Shown: in pieces, positions 4,864 to 11,325 of the stretch
How positions within the stretch are numbered: position 1 is the first letter of the stretch
How the letters are laid out: every line of letters starts with the position of its first letter
Source: Oceanospirillaceae bacterium
Lineage (GTDB): Bacteria > Pseudomonadota > Gammaproteobacteria > Pseudomonadales > Balneatricaceae
Reading direction: 5' to 3'
NCBI GenBank assembly: GCA_003497765.1
Contig: DNNY01000123.1
Span: 1-11,325 of the forward strand
DNA: 11,325 nucleotides
Translations under genes and position numbers: made by a program
Notes under the pieces: generated by a model
The model's input: the letters and a program-made list of their open reading frames with translations, nothing else
Told to the model about the DNA's origin: nothing
Database searches by the model: none

Positions 4864-7362
4864 TTAATAAGCACAACGATATTTAAACTTTGGTTCTTTA
4901 TCTTTTGCTGGATGATATGACTTAACCCCATCTCCGCCTAAAAATGTCTCAGTCCATTGTATCATAACCGTGCGTACCTTATCACAACTATCGCTATAGT
5001 CGTCAGTGTCCTTGTTACGCGCTACCAGCGCGCCAACACCGGATATTAGTTTCTTTGTCATAACACTGTTAGATGAATCAACAAAGTCAATATAGCGTAC
5101 GGCATGTGAGTTTGAAGCCCACTCTTCTTCACCTTTTCCTTTAAACTGCTGGCTGAGGCTGACACTATTAGATAATAAAACAGGCAATAAAAGACCTTCA
5201 CCTACTACATATGAATCGCATGCAGTTCGCCATTGAGCATAATCAAGCAATCTTTTATTCTCTTTCATGCACTCATGATAAGCATAACCCCATGTCGCTT
5301 CCTCTCTTGCTATTTTATCAACACAAAAACCATTTACTCTTTTAGTATTGATATCAATATTCTTTTTAAGAAGACCATCCATTGGTACCCAAACCTCTTT
5401 ACCTTCTTTACATGCTTCTTTAGGAGTGGATCCAAAATAATTATCAGCCCAAGATAATGTCCCAGAGCCATCTGTTTGCAGTACTTGACCATCAGTGCCT
5501 GCGCTAGCAGGTAAGATCAAGTTTACATCGTCATCAATAGCTGGGGCTTTTAAGACAACATAGTTGCTGCCGTCAGCATCTGATAATTTTAGACCCTTGG
5601 CAGTAATATTTACACCACTAATATCCCCCGCCGTTGTAACCAACTGCGCACCAAAATCAGGCGATATCTTGGTACCCGCAATGGCCGCTGAGGTGTTGAT
5701 ATCAGCATTAACAATCGTGTAATCTGCTATCTTGGTTGAAGTTACCGCACCCTCAGCAAGTTCATCTGTATCAATCGATTCATTGGGTAACGTCACATTA
5801 GCACCCGTACCCTCCACAGTGAGGGAGTTACTACCCAATCTAATGGTGCGACTAGCCGTTAAGGTTTGATCAGCGTTAGCCAAACTCGTATTTGTATCCT
5901 CTGCCGCAGCGGCCCAAGTTAAATTGCCACTACCATCTGTTTGCAGTACTTGATTGGCTTCACCATACTCAGCTGGTAAGATCAAAGTAACAGTGTCAGT
6001 AACCGTCGATGGGGCTTTCAACTCAATATATTGACCACCTTCTGCATCTAGCAGCTTGATTGCTTTTTTACTACCTACTGTCACATCACCTGTAGCCGTG
6101 ATATTTTTACCACTAATATTTCCTAAAGTGGTAACATTCCCCGAGCCAAAATCAGGCGCTATCTTGGTACCCTCAATAGCCGCTGAGGCGTTGATATCGG
6201 TATTAACAATCGTGTCATTGGCAATCTTGGCCGAGGTTATAGCATCTGCCTTAATAGTGGTGCGGCCACCGTTATCCATGGAAACATCGCCACTTATGGC
6301 TACCGCCGCACCCTGATTGGCTGCGTTACCCAAAAGTATTCGGCCATCCTCCAGACTCGTCTTGGCTGGGGTCAAATCACCATCACTTATCACCGCACCA
6401 CTGATGGTGGTCCAATCCAGATTACCTGTCCCGTCTGTTTGCAGAACTTGACCATTAGAGCCTGCGCTAGCGGGTAGCGTCAGTGTTGTATTCACACTCA
6501 TACTATTCGGTGCTTGTAAGCTCATATAGTTGCTGCCGTCAGCATCTGGCAATCTTAGACTCTTAGCATTACCCACTGTCACATCACCTGTGGCGGTGAT
6601 ATTTGCACCACTCATGTTACCCGTGGTGATGACTGACTGGGCACCAAAATCAGGCTGTACCTTGCTACCTGCAATAGCGGCCGAAGCATTGATATCTGCA
6701 TCAACAATAGTAGCATCAGCAATCTTTAGTGAAGTGACAGCATTGGTGGCGAGATCAACTGCAGAAACGCTTTCATCAGCAATCTTAGAACTGGTGATGA
6801 CATTATCATCAATCACTACTGCGTCAGGAGTAACCCATTTTAGTGCACCATCATTGATCAGTGACAGCACTTGACCCGGGGTGCCAACAGCAGCATCCAG
6901 CTTGGCACTAGTAATAGTACCATCCTCTATTTCAAAGGTACTTTTTAAGCTATCAAAATCAGCCCAACTACCAGCTTTATTACGATATTGAAGCTTCCCT
7001 TCTGAAGAGATCTGAATGCCCGGTTCTGCTGCCTTAGAAACACCTGCCAAATCCCACATAATGGCGGGTCTATCAGCTTTGGTAGCAAAGCAAATAATAT
7101 CATCACGATCATTTGATGATAAAAGACATATACTGCCTTCATCATTAAATAGGTTGGCTGCCCCAGAGTCCAACTTCTCCAGTACCAACTTTTTGCTGTC
7201 ACCATCGACTAAGATAACTTGGGGTGAATCACCCGTAGTATCGTTAAGTGTGAAATCCTTATTGCTTTCCAATGCAAGGGTTTGTGTTGTAAAACATAAA
7301 GATATTCCAAAAAATACAATATAAACATATGGATGCACCATATGCGCTGACAAATCATTCAC
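4864..7362 (-). CDS. Exported stalk-repeat protein with lectin/FGE-like C-terminal domain
   Basis: This is an 832-residue exported protein of unknown role, probably a surface adhesin or secreted fibre. A Sec signal has its hydrophobic core at about 12-24 and likely cleavage after Ala30 (TLA|LE). Residues 31-145 form an N-terminal domain with a cysteine pair, Cys79 and Cys91. Residues 149-638 form a stalk of fibre-type modules like those in phage tail fibres and marine bacterial surface proteins: ITSxKIADxTIVxxDINxSAAI, PDFG, NITATGDV, LPASAGxxGQVLQTDGxGxLxW. Full modules lie at 208-317, 374-483 and 539-638, a period of about 165 residues. Residues 641-832 form a compact domain with six cysteines (651, 680, 698, 715, 793, 830). 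VWVPMDG, GFCVDK, NKRLLDYAQWRTACD and the terminal KYRCAY resemble the formylglycine-generating-enzyme/C-type-lectin fold. No S74 peptidase or autotransporter barrel follows the stalk. The start is GTG at 7362, chosen because TAAGG lies 6 nt upstream; the ATG at residue 8 has no such site and would leave a shorter signal peptide. Confidence 0.8.
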   Translation of the reverse strand: MNDLSAHMVHPYVYIVFFGISLCFTTQTLALESNKDFTLNDTTGDSPQVILVDGDSKKLVLEKLDSGAANLFNDEGSICLLSSNDRDDIICFATKADRPAIMWDLAGVSKAAEPGIQISSEGKLQYRNKAGSWADFDSLKSTFEIEDGTITSAKLDAAVGTPGQVLSLINDGALKWVTPDAVVIDDNVITSSKIADESVSAVDLATNAVTSLKIADATIVDADINASAAIAGSKVQPDFGAQSVITTGNMSGANITATGDVTVGNAKSLRLPDADGSNYMSLQAPNSMSVNTTLTLPASAGSNGQVLQTDGTGNLDWTTISGAVISDGDLTPAKTSLEDGRILLGNAANQGAAVAISGDVSMDNGGRTTIKADAITSAKIANDTIVNTDINASAAIEGTKIAPDFGSGNVTTLGNISGKNITATGDVTVGSKKAIKLLDAEGGQYIELKAPSTVTDTVTLILPAEYGEANQVLQTDGSGNLTWAAAAEDTNTSLANADQTLTASRTIRLGSNSLTVEGTGANVTLPNESIDTDELAEGAVTSTKIADYTIVNADINTSAAIAGTKISPDFGAQLVTTAGDISGVNITAKGLKLSDADGSNYVVLKAPAIDDDVNLILPASAGTDGQVLQTDGSGTLSWADNYFGSTPKEACKEGKEVWVPMDGLLKKNIDINTKRVNGFCVDKIAREEATWGYAYHECMKENKRLLDYAQWRTACDSYVVGEGLLLPVLLSNSVSLSQQFKGKGEEEWASNSHAVRYIDFVDSSNSVMTKKLISGVGALVARNKDTDDYSDSCDKVRTVMIQWTETFLGGDGVKSYHPAKDKEPKFKYRCAY
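5449..6739 (-). repeat. Three in-frame stalk modules, period about 495 nt
   Basis: The modules are protein residues 208-317, 374-483 and 539-638, starting 166 and 165 residues apart and separated by unrelated 55-56-residue spacers. DNA similarity is visible: the stretch reading gttgctgccgtcagcatctg occurs at about 5563 and again at about 6532, and the cttgaccat...gcctgcgctagc block recurs at about 5485 and 6449. The third module lacks nine residues (TGDVTVGNA of the first). A partial unit at residues 149-178 (ITSAKL then GQVLS and LKW) precedes the array. Confidence 0.8.
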
Positions 7363-7368
7363 TTAACA

Positions 7369-7373
7369 CCTTA
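7369..7373 (-). promoter_or_regulatory. Ribosome binding site that decides the GTG start
   Basis: TAAGG on the minus strand sits 6 nt before the GTG at 7362. The in-frame ATG at 7341 has no comparable site, so the GTG is preferred as the start of the 832-residue protein. Confidence 0.6.
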
Positions 7374-7388
7374 ATCAAAATATGTGGT

Positions 7389-7406
7389 AGCCATATATTT
7401 ATGGCT
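7389..7406 (-). promoter_or_regulatory. Hairpin in the 5' leader of the stalk-protein mRNA
   Basis: AGCCATA and TATGGCT form a perfect 7-bp stem with a 4-nt loop. If transcription starts near 7422, this hairpin occupies roughly +17 to +34 of the leader and ends 16 nt before the Shine-Dalgarno sequence. It has no U-tract, so it is not a terminator. It could protect the 5' end of the mRNA or serve as an operator dyad; the sequence does not decide. Confidence 0.45.
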
Positions 7407-7428
7407 TATGTCTATGTAGATAGTGTGT

Positions 7429-7456
7429 ATTATATATTAATTTTCAATTTTTTCAC
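7429..7456 (-). promoter_or_regulatory. Candidate promoter of the stalk-protein gene
   Basis: On the minus strand a perfect -10 TATAAT (7434-7429) is preceded at 16 nt by GTGAAA (7456-7451, 4 of 6 to TTGACA). The surrounding DNA is very AT-rich. The start would fall near 7422, about 60 nt before the GTG start codon. Confidence 0.5.
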
Positions 7457-7698
7457 TTATATTAAATATTTTACATATCTAAACTTTTTTCAATTAGTCG
7501 CTATTATTAGAGTGTGAAAAATTAAACGTGAATATTTTATTAATAAAAAATAGATTGAAAAGAATGTTTTGATCCTTAGTAAAACTTGCCTATGTATACA
7601 AACAGGACTTAGTCAAAACAGCTTCTTTGCATATGTTCAGATGATGGCGCATTCATTAGATAACTAATGACTCATTTAGCAATCATAAAAACTAGCAA
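7457..7698. other. AT-rich intergenic region without a gene
   Basis: This is the rest of the 336-nt gap between hrpA and the stalk-protein gene. On both strands only ORFs of a few codons without ribosome binding sites are seen; the one longer rightward ORF (7329-7517) has no Shine-Dalgarno sequence and reads as low-complexity hydrophobic AT translation. The only structured element is the dyad at 7653-7670. No RNA gene is recognised. Confidence 0.5.
7653..7670. repeat. 7+4+7 inverted repeat behind hrpA
   Basis: TCATTAG and CTAATGA flank a 4-nt ATAA loop, starting 28 nt past the hrpA stop codon. The stem is AT-rich and is followed on the hrpA strand by ATGCGCC rather than a T-run, so it is not a classic intrinsic terminator. 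It could block 3' exonuclease decay of hrpA mRNA or be a protein-binding site. Confidence 0.35.
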
Positions 7699-10600
7699 TT
7701 AACCCATATCTTCTATAGCTTGCCATTGCCGCTGTAAGCGTTTTGCCGAGATCGGCTTGCTAGTGCCCAATTGCTGGGCAAATAGAGACACTCGATATTC
7801 TTGTAATTGCCACCAAAAGTCATCTAGTGCCTTTGCCTGAGGTGAGTATGCCAAACAACGCTGTTTAGCAGCTGTATAACGCTGCTGCCAGTCCCTTAGT
7901 TCCTGTACCCATGCATTTTCTTTGGCTAATTGTTGTTGAAAACGCCCTAGGCGATGTTCAGTGGCTTTTAAATAGCGCGGCAGGTCTGATATGGATGCTA
8001 ATGGTGTTTGGGCCACAAAACAAGCATGCACCAGACCATCTAGTTGACCACCAATATCCTGATAAACATTGGCCCAAGCCAAATTTAATTTGCCTTTTAG
8101 TTGTTTACGTATAGCCTGATGGGAGGTCAATATTTGTATGACTAGGGACAATAAGTGTTGTAATGCTTCTGGTAGGTCACCACGCTGTTCAAGGCTGGCT
8201 TTGAATATTTGCTCTGTCCGCGGCCACTCTGCTTGCAGAAACACCCTTTCTATAGCCTTGGCAAATAGCTGCTGCCGTAGGCTTTGAGCTGAGCCTATAG
8301 TAGCAAATAGTAATTCTGCTTTGCCCATTTCTGGTAGGCTTTTGGCTAAGTGTTTGAGTTGTTCATTGAGGGCAAGGCGATATAAACGGATAAGTCCTTG
8401 TTGCGTTAAACCATGGGATTCTTCAACACTATCAGCAAATACGAGAGCAACACTTTTGCCATTATCTTTGAGTGCCGGCCAGACAGGTAATTCAGCACCT
8501 GCTTGGGTGATAAGTAGATGCTCTGGCAAACCTGATTGAGGAAAACGAGTTAGATTTTCAATTAATAACGGATGTTTATTTTGTGGGCGCGTCTCGCCAG
8601 CACCCTTGGCATATTTAATTAACAAGCTCTCGATATCACGACTATATGCCAAGACTTTGCCTGCTTCAGACAATACTTGAATACCCATATAATAAAGATC
8701 ATCTAATTCTACTTGCTGTAATAATTTGACATCAAAAGGACGGCCACTCATGCGTTGTAATTGCGTGGCCATAGCATCTAGCAAATCCACATTATCAACT
8801 TCTAGGGCTTCATAGATCGCTTGAGCATAATTAGGTACAGGCACAAAGGCTTTTCGTTCAGCTTTGGGTAACCCACGCAATAAGGCTGATATCTTGTCGA
8901 GTAAAAGACCCGGCACTAACCAAGATAAACGTTTTATGGGTAGACGTTTTAACTGGCTGACAGGCACCTTAAGGGTAACCCCATCTTGCTCTTGGCCTGG
9001 TTCAAATTGGTATTGTAATGGCCAGCTAATTTGTTGCCACTGCAAACGATCGGGAAAATCATTCTGGCTAACCTCGTTGGCTTGCGCCCGCATTAGTGCC
9101 TGTTTATCCATATATAATAAACGCGGGGTGCTTTTCTCTGCCCATTTGCGCCAGCTTTCAAAGGCGGCGGTATTAGTTACAGGTTTGTTGGCTGAGGTCA
9201 TTTTGGTTGCATAGAAATCATAGACCACACGATCATCAACTAAAATATCGCGGCGCCTCGTCTTGGCCTCTAAGCTTTCTATATCCGCAACTAAAGCCAA
9301 ATTATGGGCTAAGAATTTAGCTTTGGTATAGATATTACCCTGCACCAGACCTTCCATTATGAGCAATTGCTGGCAAACTTCTGGATCAATCTTGCCATAA
9401 GGCACTTTACGTTGGTTAGCTAGGATAAGGCCATAGAGACTAACTTGTTGTTTTGCCATCACCTGCCCCTGACGTTTATGCCAAGTGGGCTCGGAGTAGT
9501 TGTACTTAAGTAAGGCGCCAGCCGCCTGTTCAACCCAGGCAGGTTCAATTTTTGCCACACAGCGAGCAAATAATCTAGAGGTTTCTACCAGCTCAGCCGC
9601 CATTAGCCAAGGTGGTGATTTTTTATAAAGGGCTGAGCCAGGGAAAATATGAAAACGACGCTGTCTTGGCCCTTGATAACTTCCATCCTCATCTTTATGA
9701 CCAATATGCCCCAATAAACCCGTTAATAGAGCTCGATGTATGGACTCATAACTGGCCTCTTCTTGCTGTACCTTAAAGCCCATCTGCTGGCACATTAGAA
9801 GAATTTGCCGGTGTACTTCCCGCCACTCTCGCATACGCATAAAGGATAAAAAGTGTTTGGTGCACCATTTACGCAGCTGGTTCTGGGTTAATTCCTGACG
9901 TTGGCTCTCATAGGCCTGCCACAGATTAACTAAACCAAGAAAATCAGAGTGGTTATCGCGCCATAATTGGTGTTTTTGGTCAGCTGCTTGCTGGCGATCT
10001 TGGGGACGTTCTCTTGGATCCTGTATGGTTAGAGCGGCAGCGATGATCAGTACTTCCTTTAAGGCCCCCCACTCTTGCCCTGCTAGCACCATTCTGGCTA
10101 AACGAGGATCCACTGGCAGTCGCGCTAATTGTTTGCCTAAAGGAGTTAGTTTACGGCGGGTGTTTAAAGCGCCTAATTCTTGGAGTAGCTTGATACCGTC
10201 ATTGACAAAACGGCTATCGGGCATATCGATAAAGGGAAAGTCTGCGACATCACCTAACTTTAAATCCTCCATCTGCAGGATAACCGAAGCTAAATTAGTC
10301 CGCAAAATCTCGGCATCACTAAACTCAGGCCGCCCAAGAAAGTCTGTTTCATCATACAGACGAATACAAATACCAGCAGCAACACGACCACAACGCCCTT
10401 TACGTTGGTTGGCACTAGCCTGAGAAATCGCCTCTATGGGCAACCTTTGCACTTTAGAGCGATAACTATAACGGCTAATGCGTGCCGTTCCTGGATCAAT
10501 AACATAGCGTATACCGGGAACAGTCACCGATGTTTCCGCCACATTGGTAGCCAAAATAATACGCCGACCTGCACCCCCCGTTTGGAATACCTTTTGTTGC

Positions 10601-11325
10601 TCGGCAAAGCTTAAGCGCCCATATAAAGGCATAATTTGCCATTGTGGGCGTGCTAATTTACGCAGAAACTGAGCTAACTCACGAATATCGCGCTCACCGC
10701 GCAAAAAGATTAAGACATCACCTCCAAGCTGACTATTGTCACGTTCATGGCGCTCTATTTCTGTTAGTGCCTGCTCCACACCATCTAAAAGAGCTTGTTC
10801 CCGACCATTGCCGGCATCTATTTGCTTACTCTCATTGTCACGTCCCTGAAATAAAGGTCGATACCAAGTTTCTACAGGGTAAGTTCGACCACTGACTTCC
10901 ACTACTGGGGCATTATTAAAGTGTTTAGAAAAACGCTCTACATCAATGGTTGCTGAAGTAATAATTAGTTTTAAATCAGCACGACGAGCCAGTAGTTGTT
11001 TTAAATAGCCGAGTAAAAAGTCAATATTTAAACTACGTTCATGGGCTTCATCAACAATAATCGTGTCATAACGCAATAGGTCTGGATCATGGCGTGTTTC
11101 TGCCAATAAGATGCCATCAGTCATTAACTTAATTAGGGTGTTATCAGACACTTGCTCGTTAAAGCGCACCTGATAACCAACCTGCTGCCCCAAAGGCACT
11201 TGTAACTCTTCCGCAATCCGTTGTGCCACAGTGCGTGCGGCCAAGCGCCTTGGTTGCGTATGCCCAATTAAACCCCGCACTCCTTGGCCTGCTTCAAGGC
11301 ATAATTTGGGTAATTGGGTGGTTTT
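7699..11325 (-). CDS. hrpA: DEAH-box ATP-dependent RNA helicase HrpA (5' end outside window)
   Basis: This is a cytoplasmic 3'-5' RNA helicase. In E. coli HrpA acts in fimbrial mRNA processing and, as reported more recently, in rescue of stalled ribosomes. The frame is open to the right edge, where it reads KTTQLPK, i.e. inside the Walker A motif (GxGKTTQLPK). The GTG at 11280 is therefore an internal codon and the true start lies outside. Visible are 1208 residues; E. coli HrpA has about 1300, so roughly 100 N-terminal residues are missing. Counting from the edge, motifs are TQPRR 23-27, DEAH 92-95, SAT 124-126, motif V ATNVAETS 259-266, and motif VI QRKGRCGR 307-314. The Cys in motif VI, in place of Ala, is a mark of HrpA against HrpB and yeast Prp-type helicases. 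A helicase-associated region follows, then the long C-terminal part typical of HrpA (DUF3418 family). No frameshift or missing motif is seen. Confidence 0.95.
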   Translation of the reverse strand, partial: KTTQLPKLCLEAGQGVRGLIGHTQPRRLAARTVAQRIAEELQVPLGQQVGYQVRFNEQVSDNTLIKLMTDGILLAETRHDPDLLRYDTIIVDEAHERSLNIDFLLGYLKQLLARRADLKLIITSATIDVERFSKHFNNAPVVEVSGRTYPVETWYRPLFQGRDNESKQIDAGNGREQALLDGVEQALTEIERHERDNSQLGGDVLIFLRGERDIRELAQFLRKLARPQWQIMPLYGRLSFAEQQKVFQTGGAGRRIILATNVAETSVTVPGIRYVIDPGTARISRYSYRSKVQRLPIEAISQASANQRKGRCGRVAAGICIRLYDETDFLGRPEFSDAEILRTNLASVILQMEDLKLGDVADFPFIDMPDSRFVNDGIKLLQELGALNTRRKLTPLGKQLARLPVDPRLARMVLAGQEWGALKEVLIIAAALTIQDPRERPQDRQQAADQKHQLWRDNHSDFLGLVNLWQAYESQRQELTQNQLRKWCTKHFLSFMRMREWREVHRQILLMCQQMGFKVQQEEASYESIHRALLTGLLGHIGHKDEDGSYQGPRQRRFHIFPGSALYKKSPPWLMAAELVETSRLFARCVAKIEPAWVEQAAGALLKYNYSEPTWHKRQGQVMAKQQVSLYGLILANQRKVPYGKIDPEVCQQLLIMEGLVQGNIYTKAKFLAHNLALVADIESLEAKTRRRDILVDDRVVYDFYATKMTSANKPVTNTAAFESWRKWAEKSTPRLLYMDKQALMRAQANEVSQNDFPDRLQWQQISWPLQYQFEPGQEQDGVTLKVPVSQLKRLPIKRLSWLVPGLLLDKISALLRGLPKAERKAFVPVPNYAQAIYEALEVDNVDLLDAMATQLQRMSGRPFDVKLLQQVELDDLYYMGIQVLSEAGKVLAYSRDIESLLIKYAKGAGETRPQNKHPLLIENLTRFPQSGLPEHLLITQAGAELPVWPALKDNGKSVALVFADSVEESHGLTQQGLIRLYRLALNEQLKHLAKSLPEMGKAELLFATIGSAQSLRQQLFAKAIERVFLQAEWPRTEQIFKASLEQRGDLPEALQHLLSLVIQILTSHQAIRKQLKGKLNLAWANVYQDIGGQLDGLVHACFVAQTPLASISDLPRYLKATEHRLGRFQQQLAKENAWVQELRDWQQRYTAAKQRCLAYSPQAKALDDFWWQLQEYRVSLFAQQLGTSKPISAKRLQRQWQAIEDMG

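Noticed and set aside
4864..5441. Diversity-generating retroelement target: lectin-like domain at the C-terminus of a fibre-like protein, as in Bordetella phage Mtd
   Set aside because: There is no reverse transcriptase, template repeat or near-copy of the C-terminal coding sequence in the window, and the last residues are not the Asn/Ser/Tyr-rich pattern of adenine-mutagenised variable regions.
6056..6874. Two rightward ORFs of 86 and 114 codons with mutually similar translations
   Set aside because: They are antisense images of the stalk repeats; their similarity follows from the repeats on the other strand, and neither has a ribosome binding site.
4864..7362. Prophage tail-fibre gene
   Set aside because: A Sec signal peptide is present and the flanks are ordinary chromosomal genes, with no tail, baseplate, holin, lysin or integrase genes nearby.
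7329..7517. Rightward 62-codon ORF divergent from the stalk-protein gene
   Set aside because: It has no Shine-Dalgarno sequence, overlaps the start and promoter of the leftward gene, and translates AT-rich DNA into a low-complexity hydrophobic string.
11278..11280. GTG at 11280 as the start of hrpA
   Set aside because: The frame continues upstream to the window edge and encodes the expected Walker A remainder KTTQLPK, so this is an internal codon.
230..11325. SrmB-like helicase and HrpA as parts of one RNA-processing locus
   Set aside because: They are on opposite strands, about 6 kb apart, with unrelated genes between; both are common core genes and nothing links them here.

Overview
The window looks like chromosomal DNA of a gammaproteobacterium, moderately AT-rich by eye. 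The HrpA-type helicase has the E. coli-type signatures (QRKGRCGR, and a very long C-terminal half). The purine nucleoside phosphorylase keeps every active-site residue of E. coli DeoD. The rubredoxin and rubredoxin-reductase sequences resemble Pseudomonas RubA/RubB. A marine or hydrocarbon-associated gammaproteobacterium would fit, but this is inference and no genus is claimed. There are no tRNA, rRNA, CRISPR, integrase, transposase or phage structural genes.

Layout, left to right. (1) 1-229 is a divergent control region. It may hold the first 13 codons of a leftward gene, plus a 15-bp odd-centred dyad. (2) A SrmB-like DEAD-box RNA helicase (230-1543, +) converges on a leftward two-gene unit: deoD (1980-2693) followed 6 nt later by a four-helix membrane protein (1593-1973). 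(3) A 71-residue orphan (2802-3017, -) has a strong ribosome binding site, its own candidate promoter and a terminator-like hairpin behind it. (4) A rubredoxin/rubredoxin-reductase fusion (3185-4576, -) has a perfect palindrome in the spacer of its candidate promoter. (5) A small intergenic region carries a 17-codon rightward micro-ORF with a CPHC motif. (6) An 832-residue exported protein (4864-7362, -) has a phage-tail-fibre-like stalk of three roughly 165-residue periods and a six-cysteine C-terminal domain resembling the formylglycine-generating-enzyme/C-type-lectin fold. (7) A 336-nt AT-rich gap holds its promoter, a 5'-leader hairpin and a second dyad behind hrpA. (8) hrpA (7699 to the right edge, -) is cut by the window just inside its Walker A motif.

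The genes do not form one pathway. They cover RNA remodelling (SrmB-like, HrpA), nucleoside salvage (DeoD), electron transfer (the rubredoxin fusion) and a surface or secreted adhesin-like protein. The two most unusual items are the rubredoxin-reductase fusion, which puts normally separate electron-transfer proteins on one chain, and the exported stalk-plus-lectin-like protein, which has phage-fibre architecture but a Sec signal peptide and no phage neighbours.
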